From Parabacteroides sp. FAFU027 (lineage in GTDB: Bacteria > Bacteroidota > Bacteroidia > Bacteroidales > UBA7332): a DNA stretch of 64,000 bases. The notes below the pieces were generated by a model, which was not told the DNA's origin, did no database searches, and worked only from the letters and a program-made list of their open reading frames with translations. The position numbers and the translations under genes were made by a program. Shown here piece after piece: positions 1-9,093 of this stretch. Location: NCBI RefSeq assembly GCF_022808675.1, contig NZ_JAKZKV010000001.1, forward strand, positions 186,001 through 250,000. Reading direction: 5' to 3'. The stretch's first letter is position 1; every line of letters starts with the position of its first letter.

Positions 1-387
1 TAATACACGATGTAACACCGACTTTTCGGAAATCCAGACAGCTCCGTTTTCTGCTACTCCGAATTCACCCGGCACAATAGCCAGCTCAATATCGTTCAGG
101 AGGTGAGGGTCTGTTATGGAAGAGGCATTGATATTAGCCCGACTGACACCTTCTACCAACGAGCAGATTTTTTCCAGATCAGGATAATTCGCCTCAATGT
201 GTGTATTAATCTCCTCACCCGGCATCAGCTCGATAGCCAATCCACCCACAAATTGCAGATTCTCCTTAAATTCGGCAATCAGATCACGAGGCTTCCCGTC
301 AAACAATCCGAACTCGGGAAGTGGTGAGGCATCAGGTTTATTCTGCCGGATACGCTGTAATATAGATTCTTTACTACTCATATTCAT
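1..387 (-). CDS. lutC: LutC-like LUD-domain protein, C-terminus cut by the window edge
   Basis: This is the third subunit of the LutABC complex, which oxidises L-lactate to pyruvate in the cytoplasm. Only the first 129 codons lie in the window. The translation has the LUD-domain segments ANINASSITDPH and ELAIVPGEFGVAENGAVW near its visible end, typical of LutC/YkgG. Translation can begin at 387, where the ATG overlaps the lutB stop as ATGA, or two codons later at 381. The overlap suggests translational coupling, so I prefer 387. It is the last visible gene of a lutA-lutB-lutC operon. The assignment rests on the motif and the gene order together. Confidence 0.85.
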   Translation of the reverse strand, partial: MNMSSKESILQRIRQNKPDASPLPEFGLFDGKPRDLIAEFKENLQFVGGLAIELMPGEEINTHIEANYPDLEKICSLVEGVSRANINASSITDPHLLNDIELAIVPGEFGVAENGAVWISEKSVLHRVL

Positions 388-1760
388 TTGTGTTTATACT
401 TTTCCTGTGACAAGTACCATTCGCGGAAACTTTGAGGCGGAGCCTGCGGTACTTCCCGCTTGATTCCCCAGGCATTGAGCTTGCTGTACAGGAGGAAGCG
501 GGGCATAATCTTCACCGCTACCCGCCCCATCTTACCGGTTATGCGATAAAGTGACGGATGAGCAAAAAGAAATCCCATCATCTTCATCGAAATTTTCTTC
601 ACCGCAGGAAAATCACCCTGTTCAGCCACGATCTGCCGCCATTTATAGAGCTGGTGGTGGATGTCAATCTTCACCGGACAGACATCGGAACACGATCCGC
701 AAAGCGTAGACGCAAATGGCATAGCGGAGTGTTTCTTAAGATCGACACCCGGAGAGAGTATCGAGCCGATAGGTCCCGGTATTATGTAACTATAGCTGTG
801 TCCGCCACTGCGACGATAAACCGGACAGGTATTGAGGCATGCTCCGCAACGGATGCAATAGAGCGATTTGCGAAAATCGGCACGTCCCAGCTGTTCGCTA
901 CGTTTGTTATCGACAATGACGACATGCAGTTCCTGACCTTCACGCGGTTTGATAAAATGAGAAGAGAAGGAGGTGATAGGCTGTCCTGTAGCATTTCTTG
1001 CCAACATGCGTAGGAATACGCCCAAATGCTCCTGTTTCGGAATCAGCTTTTCAATCCCCATGCTGGCAATATGTATCGGAGCCAGATGAGCGCCTAAGTC
1101 GGCATTGCCTTCATTGGTACAAACTGTAAATCCTCCGGTATCTGCCACAGCAAAGTTTACTCCGGTCAAAGCGGCATCGGCAGCAAGGAACTTTTCACGG
1201 AGATGCTTGCGGGCTACTTCAGTCAGGTATTTGGGGTCACTTGCTCCTTTTTCTGAATGGAGATATTGATAAAATGTTTCGCCCACATCCTCTTTTTTGA
1301 GGTGAATGGCCGGAAGAACGATGTGGCTGGGTGGCTCATTGCGCAATTGGACGATGCGTTCGCCCAAATCTGTATCAACCACTTCAATGCCATTTTCTAT
1401 AAGGTAGGGATTCAAATGGCACTCTTCAGTGAGCATCGATTTGCTCTTCACCATTTTCTTTACTCCTTTAGAACGGAGAATATTGAGAATGATTTCGTTG
1501 TGTTCGGCAGCATCTTTAGCCCAATGGACTTGTGCGCCGTTCTTTAATGCATTTTCTTCAAACTGGAGCAGGTATGTATCGAGGTTGGCCAGTACATTGG
1601 CCTTGATACCGGACGCTATTTCCCGCAGGGTTTCCCATTCATCCACCTTTTTGGTCTGGATATCCCGTTTCTTGCGGACAAACCACAGCGCCTGGTCGTG
1701 CCAGTCAGTGCGGCCTTCATCCCGGATAAATGCAGATGCTTTATTGGCATGTTCTGACAT
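384..1760 (-). CDS. lutB: LutB-like iron-sulfur lactate utilization protein
   Basis: This is the iron-sulfur subunit of the LutABC lactate oxidation complex (LutB/YkgF family), 458 residues and of normal length. The first 300 residues are the LUD-type domain. Two cysteine clusters follow: CIRCGACLNTCPVYRR near residue 306 and CGSCSDVCPVKIDIHHQL near 355, expected to bind two [4Fe-4S] clusters. The pattern SGGHSYSYIIPGPIGSI between the clusters is characteristic of LutB. The start codon lies 33 bp after the lutA stop and the stop overlaps the lutC start. I see nothing degraded in it. Electron acceptor and physiology are inferred from the family. Confidence 0.93.
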   Translation of the reverse strand: MSEHANKASAFIRDEGRTDWHDQALWFVRKKRDIQTKKVDEWETLREIASGIKANVLANLDTYLLQFEENALKNGAQVHWAKDAAEHNEIILNILRSKGVKKMVKSKSMLTEECHLNPYLIENGIEVVDTDLGERIVQLRNEPPSHIVLPAIHLKKEDVGETFYQYLHSEKGASDPKYLTEVARKHLREKFLAADAALTGVNFAVADTGGFTVCTNEGNADLGAHLAPIHIASMGIEKLIPKQEHLGVFLRMLARNATGQPITSFSSHFIKPREGQELHVVIVDNKRSEQLGRADFRKSLYCIRCGACLNTCPVYRRSGGHSYSYIIPGPIGSILSPGVDLKKHSAMPFASTLCGSCSDVCPVKIDIHHQLYKWRQIVAEQGDFPAVKKISMKMMGFLFAHPSLYRITGKMGRVAVKIMPRFLLYSKLNAWGIKREVPQAPPQSFREWYLSQEKYKHK

Positions 1761-1793
1761 GATAATATGATTTTAGATTTAGCTTCGGTTAAA

Positions 1794-2534
1794 TTAGATA
1801 GTAGCTCCATTGAAAATTTCAGCTAGGTGAAGAACCTTTATCCCCGTCCCCTGCCTGCGTATAACTCCCTCCAGATGCATCAGGCAAGAGACATCTCCAC
1901 CTGTAATGACCTGCGCTCCGTTTCGCTGATGGTCAGCCACGCGGTCTTTTCCCATCTTGGCCGAAACAGCCTCCTCGGAAACACAAAAGGTACCTCCGAA
2001 GCCGCAACATTCATCCGTACGGTCTAATTCAATAAACTCCAGTCCATTGACCATTTCCAGCAATTGGCGTTGTTTGGAAAAATAGGTTACATTCAATTCG
2101 GATGAAGCGCCTAATCTCATCTCACGCAGACCGTGACAACTTTGGTGCAATCCTACTTTATAGGGAAAAGAGACATCCAGCTTTTCAATCTTCAGGACAT
2201 CCAGCAGAAATTCGCTTAAATCATAGATATGCCTGCGCACATGACTTACAGCAACGGTTTGCTCAATGATATTGTAGTGTTCTTTGACGTACCCGACGCA
2301 ACTGGCTGTAGGGCCGACAATATAATCGTAATCTTTGAAATTTTCGACAAAGAGCTGTGCCGTTTTAGCGCTGTCCTTTTCGCAACCGGAATTGCCCATG
2401 GGTTGCCCACAGCAGGTCTGGTTTGTTGGAAATCCGACGTCACAACCCAGTTTTTCGAGGAGTTGCAGGGTCGCAATGCCCACCTGCGGATAAAACTGGT
2501 CGATATAGCAGGGAATAAATAATCCGACTTTCAT
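1794..2534 (-). CDS. lutA: LutA-like (Fe-S)-binding oxidoreductase subunit
   Basis: This is the first subunit of the lactate utilization complex (LutA/YkgE), a 246-residue cytoplasmic protein with two cysteine-rich CCG domains. The visible motifs are TCCGQPMGNSGC near residue 40 and ECCGFGGTFCV near residue 177, with HQSCH between them; these paired CCG motifs resemble those of heterodisulfide reductase and glycolate oxidase subunits. It is the first gene of the lut operon, 33 bp ahead of lutB. I saw no clear TAnnTTTG promoter in the 118 bp upstream, so the operon may use another promoter type or a more distant one. The AldA-like gene just upstream makes the lactate this complex would consume. 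Confidence 0.93.
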   Translation of the reverse strand: MKVGLFIPCYIDQFYPQVGIATLQLLEKLGCDVGFPTNQTCCGQPMGNSGCEKDSAKTAQLFVENFKDYDYIVGPTASCVGYVKEHYNIIEQTVAVSHVRRHIYDLSEFLLDVLKIEKLDVSFPYKVGLHQSCHGLREMRLGASSELNVTYFSKQRQLLEMVNGLEFIELDRTDECCGFGGTFCVSEEAVSAKMGKDRVADHQRNGAQVITGGDVSCLMHLEGVIRRQGTGIKVLHLAEIFNGATI

Positions 2535-2581
2535 GATTTAGAGGTTTGGTGGTTAACTACGGGAATAAATAAAAACAGAAT

Positions 2582-2616
2582 GTCGTACTCGTGGAAACCC
2601 GTTCCACAAGTACGAC
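2582..2616 (-). terminator. Hairpin terminator after the aldehyde dehydrogenase gene
   Basis: A 15-bp stem (arms 2582-2596 and 2602-2616, one G-U type mismatch, 5-nt loop) lies between the dehydrogenase stop and lutA. Read on the minus strand it is followed by ATTCTGTTTTTATT. It would end the dehydrogenase transcript and so separate it from lutABC. Confidence 0.7.
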
Positions 2617-2652
2617 GGTGATCAAAACATTTGAAAACTATACTACTTATTC

Positions 2653-4086
2653 TCAGAACTGAATATAGGCAACATGTGTCTGGAGATACTCCATCAGACC
2701 ATGTTTACCGTCGGCGCCACCAATACCCGATTTACGCCAACCCGCGTGGAAACCCTGCATCGCTTCAAAGTTTTCACGGTTGACATACGTCTCACCAAAC
2801 TTCAGGTCTTTCACTGCCTTCAATGCAGTATTGATGTTTTTAGTAAAAATGGATGAGGTAAGGCCATATTCACAATCGTTAGCCAGGGCAATTGCTTCAT
2901 CGTATTCAGAGAAGGTCAATACAGGAATAACCGGACCAAAGACCTCTTTGCGGACAATTTCCATATCCTGTGTACAACCGGCCAATACGGTAGGTTCGTA
3001 AAAATAGCCGGATGGAGTATCTGCTTTTTTACCACCAGTAAGCACTTGAGCACCTTCTTCTTTGGCTTTCACCACCATAGCATCAATTTTATCCAGCTGG
3101 TTCTTATCAATTTGCGAACTCATATCCGGGGTATGTTTGGCTAAAGGATCGCCATAGGTCACCTCTTGCATAGCTGCCGTAAATTTTTCAAGGAATTTAT
3201 CCAATACGTTTTTATGAACATACACGCGTTCAGCACAGTTACAGACCTGTCCGCTGAAGATGACTCGCGAAGCCACGATACTCTTCACTGCTATATCCAG
3301 ATCCGCATCTTCGAAGACGATGGCCGGTGCTTTACCGCCCAGCTCAAGCGATACTTTGGTCACGTTTTTAGCAGAAGAAGTAATGATTTCCTGACCAGCC
3401 TCCACACTGCCGGTCAATGTAACCATATCGGTCAGCGGACTTTCCACCAGATATTTACCCATCGTCTTGCCACCACCGGTTACGAAGTTGACCACACCAT
3501 CAGGAAGGCCAATACCATCAATCATTTTGGCAAATGCAAGTGTGGTATTCGGAGTAAGACTACTTGGTTTCAATACGATAGTACAACCAGTCAGCAATGA
3601 CGGAGCCACTTTGCGCGCCATCACAAAGAAAGGAAAGTTCCATGGACAAATACCAACCACTACGCCGATTGGTTTGCGGAAAAGGAAAATATTTTCGTTC
3701 GGACGGTCGCTGTTGATAATTTCACCTTCGTAAATGCGTGCCCATCCTGCATAATAATCAAAATAATCAGCAGTAAAATCAACTTCTACCTGAGCCAACG
3801 GAAGAACTTTTGCCTGCTCAGCTACCAGAATCTGAGCCAGTTCAATGCGGTTTTTTCGAATAACTTCTGCCATTTTCTTCAGGTAAGAAGCGCGGTCAGA
3901 GGCAGTTCTTGCAACCCAGGCATCTTGCGCGCCTTTTGCGGCTTGCAGAGCAGTTTCGGCATCACGGTTATCACCTTTCGGCACTCTCGATACGATTTTT
4001 CCTGTAAAAGGATTTTCTACTTCAATCCACTCTCCTGACTGGGAATTCACATATTTCCCGTTAATTAATTGCTGATACTCTTTCAT
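2653..4086 (-). CDS. aldA: Lactaldehyde dehydrogenase (AldA-like)
   Basis: This is a cytoplasmic NAD-dependent aldehyde dehydrogenase of 477 residues, close in length and sequence to Escherichia coli AldA as I remember it. The catalytic cysteine is in SGQVCNCAERVY (about residue 284) and the general-base glutamate in VSLELGGKAPA (about residue 250). NFVTGGGKTMG is the cofactor-binding loop. The C-terminal segment FEAMQGFHAGWRKSGIGGAD is very AldA-like and argues against a generic aldehyde dehydrogenase. AldA turns L-lactaldehyde, made from fucose or rhamnose, into L-lactate. The downstream lutABC genes would oxidise that lactate, so the neighbourhood supports the specific call. Confidence 0.88.
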   Translation of the reverse strand: MKEYQQLINGKYVNSQSGEWIEVENPFTGKIVSRVPKGDNRDAETALQAAKGAQDAWVARTASDRASYLKKMAEVIRKNRIELAQILVAEQAKVLPLAQVEVDFTADYFDYYAGWARIYEGEIINSDRPNENIFLFRKPIGVVVGICPWNFPFFVMARKVAPSLLTGCTIVLKPSSLTPNTTLAFAKMIDGIGLPDGVVNFVTGGGKTMGKYLVESPLTDMVTLTGSVEAGQEIITSSAKNVTKVSLELGGKAPAIVFEDADLDIAVKSIVASRVIFSGQVCNCAERVYVHKNVLDKFLEKFTAAMQEVTYGDPLAKHTPDMSSQIDKNQLDKIDAMVVKAKEEGAQVLTGGKKADTPSGYFYEPTVLAGCTQDMEIVRKEVFGPVIPVLTFSEYDEAIALANDCEYGLTSSIFTKNINTALKAVKDLKFGETYVNRENFEAMQGFHAGWRKSGIGGADGKHGLMEYLQTHVAYIQF

Positions 4087-4220
4087 GGAAATTATAATTT
4101 AAAGGTTTGATTCACAATCTCTCTAAACAATGGCTTTTCGGAGTTTGTTCGGCGTTTTTGAAGAAACATCAAAACACAAATATCAATGCCAAAATTGCAA
4201 TCTAAAAAGATACTCTGAAA

Positions 4221-4254
4221 TTGGTAAAAGATATCGTGGGTTATTTTAACTTTG
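4221..4254 (+). promoter_or_regulatory. Bacteroidota-type promoter for the M13 peptidase
   Basis: The -7 box TAACTTTG at 4247-4254 matches TAnnTTTG exactly, and a weak TTG at 4221-4223 could be the -33 element. The spacing of 23 bp is a little long. Transcription starting near 4260 would leave a leader of about 50 nt before the ATG at 4314. This also argues that the longer reading frame from 4221 is not the real start. Confidence 0.55.
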
Positions 4255-4313
4255 CGGGGAATCAAAAATGTATTCTTTATTTTCAGATATTTATTCAATC
4301 CATAAGAAGTGTC

Positions 4314-6353
4314 ATGAAACTCACCCACTCCATCAAAATGACATTCTCCCTGATGTCATTTCTCTGTGTAGCCATGCTTGGCAATGCTGCACAAAATACA
4401 GATCCGCTGGTAGCGCATATCGATTCAACAATCTCTCCGGGTAGAGATTTCTTCATGTTTGCCAATGGCAAATGGTTTAAACAGAATCCGATTCCGGCCA
4501 GTGAGACATCGAACGGCATTTTCCAGATGATACAGGACACCATCAATGCGCAGATCCACGATGTGTGCGTCTCGTCTGCCCGGATGAAAAACAAAGAACA
4601 GGGAAGTGCACGTCAAAAGATCGGCGACCTTTATATTACCGGCATGGATTCTGTCTCGCTTAACCGCAACGGTATTAATCCGATCAAAGCAGATCTGGCA
4701 CGTATCGACAAGATTGCCTCGCAAAAAGACCTGTTGGCCACCGCAGCCTGGATGCGGACAATCGGAGCCGGAACAATGTACGGTCTTTATGTCGCGCAGG
4801 ATGATAAGATCAGCAGCAAACATGCGGTTTTTATAGCACAGGGAGGATTGAGCCTGCCTGATCGGGAATATTACTTTGCCACGGATAAGCAAGCGGTAAA
4901 AGTTCGTCAGGCTTTCGTCACTTATGCCCGGAAAATGTTTCTGAGAATGGGATATGACGCTAATGGTGCACAATCAGCAGCCAAAGAGATTATGAAACTG
5001 GAAACTGCACTTGCCAAAGTTTCCCGCAAGCTGGAAGATACGCGTGATCCTTTTCGCAACTACAACAAAATGTCTTTCAACAAACTGACAGCAACCAACC
5101 CTGCGCTGGAGTGGCAACTAACTTTCCAGACCGTTGGATTACCTAAAGTGGATAGTGTGATAGTCGGCCAACCGGAATTTGTAAAGGCGCTGAATGGTTA
5201 TTTAAAAAGCTTTCCGCTATCGGTATGGAAATCCTACCTGAAACTGAATCTCATCGGCTCTTATGCTGAATACCTCGATGATAAAACCTTCCGCATTGCC
5301 TTTGATTACAGTTCGGCACTGCGTGGAACTAAAGTGCCCCGCCCCCGCTGGAAACGCGTCACCAATGAAGTGGACGGCTCACTCGGTGATTTGGTCGGAC
5401 AGGTTTATGTAAAGGATTATTTGCCTAAGGGTACCAAAGAAAAATTACTTGAAATAGGTACGGAGATCAAGAAAGTATATGCTGAACGCATCAAAAACCT
5501 GGATTGGATGTCGCCGGAAACTAAGCAAAAAGCCCTTCACAAACTTGATGTGATGATTATGAAAGCCGGTTATCCGGATAAATGGAAGGATATGAGCAAA
5601 CTTGAAATCAACCGTTTTTCCTTTGCTGAGAATATGAAAAGAGTGGCTCAATGGCATTTCAACTACATGTTTTCCAAATATGGGAAACCGGTGGATCGGA
5701 CAGAATGGGATATGCAGCCACAAACCTACAACGCTTACTACAATCCTTCGAACAACGAAATCGTAGTGCCGGGATGCAACATTCTTGTTCCGGGTTTCGA
5801 ACGCAAAATGGCCGATGACGCGATTCTTTATTCCATCATCGGAGGCTCTACTTTCGGTCATGAGATGACTCATGGATTTGACGATCAGGGTGCTAAATAT
5901 GACGCTAACGGAAACCTCACTAACTGGTGGACTCCCCAGGACAGCGCGAAGTTCTTTACCCGGACAAAAATGATCGTTGCGCAATTCAATAAATACGTTG
6001 CCGTGGACACGCTGCATATCAATGGTGAGATGACACAAGGTGAGAATATCGCCGATCTTGGCGGCATTGCGATGGGATACGAAGCCTTTAAGAAAACCGC
6101 CCAATACAAAAGCAACGAGATAATCTCAGGATTCAATCCTGACCAGCGGTTCTTCCTCGGATATGCTATGGCCTGGATGGTGAATGCCCGTCCCGAGTAT
6201 ATCTCCAATCAGGTACGCAGTGATGTCCATTCACCTGCAAGATTCCGTGTAAACGGACCGCTATCAGATATGGATGCTTTCTACTCTACGTTTCATATTC
6301 AAAAAGGAGATGCCATGTGGTTACCGGAAGAACTTCGGGTGAAAATATGGTAA
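4314..6353 (+). CDS. pepO: M13 family zinc metallopeptidase (PepO/neprilysin-like)
   Basis: This exported zinc endopeptidase of 679 residues belongs to family M13. The chosen start opens a signal peptide (MKLTHSIKMTFSLMSFLCVAML, ending near GNAAQ). The N-terminal M13 domain spans roughly residues 40-430. The zinc site is HEMTH (H516, E517, H520), the third ligand is E577 in ENIADLGG, and the C-terminus has the family motif NARPEY followed by VRSDVHSPARFRVNGPLSD. All catalytic elements are intact. The reading frame extends 31 codons upstream, but that extension overlaps the promoter and would bury the signal peptide. In Bacteroidota such enzymes act in the periplasm or as lipoproteins on peptides; no lipobox is visible here. 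Confidence 0.95.
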   Translation: MKLTHSIKMTFSLMSFLCVAMLGNAAQNTDPLVAHIDSTISPGRDFFMFANGKWFKQNPIPASETSNGIFQMIQDTINAQIHDVCVSSARMKNKEQGSARQKIGDLYITGMDSVSLNRNGINPIKADLARIDKIASQKDLLATAAWMRTIGAGTMYGLYVAQDDKISSKHAVFIAQGGLSLPDREYYFATDKQAVKVRQAFVTYARKMFLRMGYDANGAQSAAKEIMKLETALAKVSRKLEDTRDPFRNYNKMSFNKLTATNPALEWQLTFQTVGLPKVDSVIVGQPEFVKALNGYLKSFPLSVWKSYLKLNLIGSYAEYLDDKTFRIAFDYSSALRGTKVPRPRWKRVTNEVDGSLGDLVGQVYVKDYLPKGTKEKLLEIGTEIKKVYAERIKNLDWMSPETKQKALHKLDVMIMKAGYPDKWKDMSKLEINRFSFAENMKRVAQWHFNYMFSKYGKPVDRTEWDMQPQTYNAYYNPSNNEIVVPGCNILVPGFERKMADDAILYSIIGGSTFGHEMTHGFDDQGAKYDANGNLTNWWTPQDSAKFFTRTKMIVAQFNKYVAVDTLHINGEMTQGENIADLGGIAMGYEAFKKTAQYKSNEIISGFNPDQRFFLGYAMAWMVNARPEYISNQVRSDVHSPARFRVNGPLSDMDAFYSTFHIQKGDAMWLPEELRVKIW

Positions 6354-6378
6354 AACGAAGAGACGATATTATTCAATT

Positions 6379-6409
6379 AAGCCCTGTTGATTTATTTTCA
6401 ACGGGGCTT
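6379..6409. terminator. Hairpin between convergent genes
   Basis: AAGCCCTGTTGA at 6379-6390 pairs with TCAACGGGGCTT ending at 6409 (12-bp stem, one G-U). It lies between the stops of the M13 peptidase and the convergent CBM-like gene and could serve both; no long T-run is present. Confidence 0.55.
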
Positions 6410-6473
6410 ATTGCTTGTGCAAAAGTTATAATTCAAAGAATAAGTATCGAAAGAACGAATCTAACTTCTCTAC

Positions 6474-7376
6474 TTATTTCTTGGGAGTCCAAATGGCCTT
6501 CCACAGGAGTACTTCATCATTAGCCGAATAAGATCTGGCAAAACGATCGCCTTTATCCGGATCTTTTTCGATAAACTTCACATCCGGTCCGGAGAGATAT
6601 TTGTACGTCAATGCCTTGTTTGAACGGAATGTGATTGAATAATGCCTTTGATCTTTCTTGTTCATCTTCTTAATTGAATTCCAACCATCCCAACCACCGA
6701 CGATATAGCAACCGTTTGTTCCCTCAGGCACTGTGACAGTATAGGTAATAAAGGCATCAGGAACCGATTTATCATACACAGCCAACCATTTTGCAACTAC
6801 ATCATTAGCGGAGTAGGTTCTTCCATCCACCCAATCACTAGTGGCTGTTATTTCCCCATACCCTTTACAGGGACCGGCAAAATAAACGTACTTCATTAAT
6901 TTATTAGTCAGGATAGTTGTGGTATAATGTGTATCATCCACTTTCTGCATTTCTTTAAAGCTTTTCCAACCATCCCATGCTCCTGAAATATAACAGCATT
7001 TAGTACCCTGAGGTACCGTAACGTGAAATGTAAGGTTTTCATTCCTTATAGATTTATCATACACAGCCACCCATTTTGTAACAATATCTTTTGCAGCATA
7101 GGCCCGGTTATCAATTTCAGTGCCATCTGCTGCTTTTTCAACGTATCCCCAGCCCGGACCGGAGCAATATTTATATTTATGCGAGGTCTTTGCGGTCGGA
7201 ATATTTATTGAGTAGTGTGTATCATCTATCTTTTTCATCATTTGATGCTTCCATCCATTCATTTCACCAGCAATGTAACAGGCATTTGTGCCCATAGGAA
7301 CCGTAACAGAATAAGTAAGCGCGTTTGCCATTATAAAAGCAAACGACACAATCAGGGTCAATATCACTCTTTTCAT
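6474..7376 (-). CDS. Secreted protein with three tandem CBM-like (starch-binding type) domains
   Basis: The 300-residue protein has a signal peptide (MKRVILTLIVSFAFIMANA) followed by three repeats of about 92 residues starting near residues 20, 114 and 208. Each repeat opens with a variant of VPxGTxxCYIxGxxxGW, then a KIDDTHYSI-like strand, KYxSGPG and a closing KWxAVYDKS. The CYI-G-WDGW core resembles the carbohydrate-binding face of CBM20/CBM48 immunoglobulin-like domains. No catalytic domain is present, so it may be a glycan-binding surface or periplasmic protein. It faces the M13 gene and is divergent from the CE2-like esterase gene across a 379-bp gap. The carbohydrate call is a fold-level resemblance only. 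Confidence 0.7.
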   Translation of the reverse strand: MKRVILTLIVSFAFIMANALTYSVTVPMGTNACYIAGEMNGWKHQMMKKIDDTHYSINIPTAKTSHKYKYCSGPGWGYVEKAADGTEIDNRAYAAKDIVTKWVAVYDKSIRNENLTFHVTVPQGTKCCYISGAWDGWKSFKEMQKVDDTHYTTTILTNKLMKYVYFAGPCKGYGEITATSDWVDGRTYSANDVVAKWLAVYDKSVPDAFITYTVTVPEGTNGCYIVGGWDGWNSIKKMNKKDQRHYSITFRSNKALTYKYLSGPDVKFIEKDPDKGDRFARSYSANDEVLLWKAIWTPKK

Positions 7377-7716
7377 GGCTTTGTTTGTTTTTTAGATTTT
7401 AGAGATTTCTCTTAAAGAAGAATAGTTTAAGGATTTGCGTATCTGTCTTAGGCATGAAAAATAAAGGTATGTAACAGCAGATTCGGAAAACATACCGGAG
7501 AGTGTTGTCACAAAGGGCTTAGGTATATACACCAACAATCATAATAAGGCTAACAATATAACAATCGGGGAAAATAAAGAGTTTATTTACTGAATATAAC
7601 CCTTTAAAGTAGAATATTGAAACGGCATACTTTCAATTGGAGCAATTATTTCCTATAATGAGATGGCAGTCACAAATTTGATCAACAAAAAATGCCAGCA
7701 TTTTCACGGAAAGCAA

Positions 7717-7724
7717 TAAATTTG
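7717..7724 (+). promoter_or_regulatory. TAnnTTTG promoter for the CE2-like esterase
   Basis: TAAATTTG is an exact -7 box, 31 bp before the ATG at 7756. No good -33 box is seen. The rest of the 379-bp gap 7377-7755 is AT-rich and holds nothing else I can identify. Confidence 0.55.
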
Positions 7725-7755
7725 CCGCCTTAAATAATAATACTACACATCTACA

Positions 7756-8841
7756 ATGAAAAAGAAACAACTACTGACGCTGCTTCTCTTTGCGTTTGCA
7801 TTGCTGAGTTACGGAACTATTCCGGTTCCTTTCAATCAAAAAAACATCACTTACATGGGGCGAATCGGCATGGAGTCAAACCAGTACGCCGAATTGTATT
7901 GGCCGGGAAGTTCCATCTCGATTAACTTTAAAGGGACTGAAATCAAAGGGACATTTAAAAACGTGAAAGAAGAAACCTACTTCTTCGTAATCGTGGATGG
8001 TGACGATAGCAATCCGGTGAAAATCAAACCTGACACGATTAAATCCACCATTGTTTTGGCGAAGGGCCTGAAGAATAAGAAACACACACTACAGGTTTTC
8101 AAACTCACCAATAACACGACCTTCTCCCGCTTTTACGGTTTTGAACTGGCCGATGGCTCTAAAATTTTGCCTGCTTCTCCCCTGCCTAAAAGAAAAATAG
8201 AATTCTACGGCAACTCTATTACAGCCGGTCACGGAGTGGATGTGAAAGCCGGCAATCCTGATTCAGGAAGTTCAGCCCTGTTTAATAACTACTGGACTTA
8301 TGCTGCCCGCACTGCCCGCCATTATCATTCGCAATACTCTTGCATTGCCCGCAGCGGCATCGGCATCATGGTAAGCTGGTTCCCCGAGATTATGCCTGAG
8401 ATATATGACCGCACCAACCCTGACAATCCTCAAAGCAAATGGGATTTTAGCAAATACACTCCCGATATCGTGGTGATCAACCTCTTCCAGAACGATTCCT
8501 GGATAGTAAAACAGCCCAACAATGCACAGTTTAAGGCTCGATTTGGCACAACGGCACCTGACGAAGCGTTCATCATCAAATCATACCAGGATTTTGTAAA
8601 ATCAATCCGCAGCAAATACCCAAAAGCTTCCATCATTTGTGCTTTAGGTAGCATGGATGCAACCAAAGAAGGCTCGCCATGGCCGGGATACGTGGAAAAA
8701 GCGTCAAAAGGATTGAATGACCCGAAAATATACACCTACTTTTTCCCTTTCAAAAACACGCCGGGACACCCCATTGTCGCTGAACAGAAAGTCATGGCAG
8801 ATGGTCTGATTAAGTTTATCGACGAACACATCAAATGGTAA
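7756..8841 (+). CDS. Secreted CE2-like SGNH carbohydrate esterase
   Basis: This 361-residue exported protein has a signal peptide to about residue 20, a beta-sandwich domain (about 25-140) and an SGNH hydrolase domain. The nucleophile motif is FYGNSITAGHGVD with Ser154, block III is VVINLFQND, and the C-terminal histidine is in TPGHPIVAEQKVMADGL. This two-domain order matches acetyl-esterases of CAZy family CE2. The acidic residue that usually precedes the histidine by three (DxxH) is a threonine here; some CE2 enzymes work with a Ser-His dyad, so this need not mean loss of activity. The probable role is deacetylation of plant or microbial polysaccharide. Substrate is not known. Confidence 0.83.
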   Translation: MKKKQLLTLLLFAFALLSYGTIPVPFNQKNITYMGRIGMESNQYAELYWPGSSISINFKGTEIKGTFKNVKEETYFFVIVDGDDSNPVKIKPDTIKSTIVLAKGLKNKKHTLQVFKLTNNTTFSRFYGFELADGSKILPASPLPKRKIEFYGNSITAGHGVDVKAGNPDSGSSALFNNYWTYAARTARHYHSQYSCIARSGIGIMVSWFPEIMPEIYDRTNPDNPQSKWDFSKYTPDIVVINLFQNDSWIVKQPNNAQFKARFGTTAPDEAFIIKSYQDFVKSIRSKYPKASIICALGSMDATKEGSPWPGYVEKASKGLNDPKIYTYFFPFKNTPGHPIVAEQKVMADGLIKFIDEHIKW

Positions 8842-9093
8842 GATAATCGCTTTCCGGATACATAAAACTAAACGACAAAGATGGGAAATCAACTGCCCTC
8901 TTTGTAGTTTTTTGTTGCCGTACTCAAGGAAACAATTTGTAACCGAAGTGTAATATTTATCCGGTCTATCCTTCTTTTTAACGGTAAAACAGTCCGTCTT
9001 ACCGATAAACATATCCCCGTTTTCCTCACAATCCTGAACTTTACATCGTTAAACAAAGGCAATCCGAGGATTGTCCGATTCAATTTACCCGAG

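Noticed and set aside
4221-4313. Longer N-terminus for the M13 peptidase
   Set aside because: It would begin at a TTG, overlap the promoter box and place 31 residues in front of a normal signal peptide.
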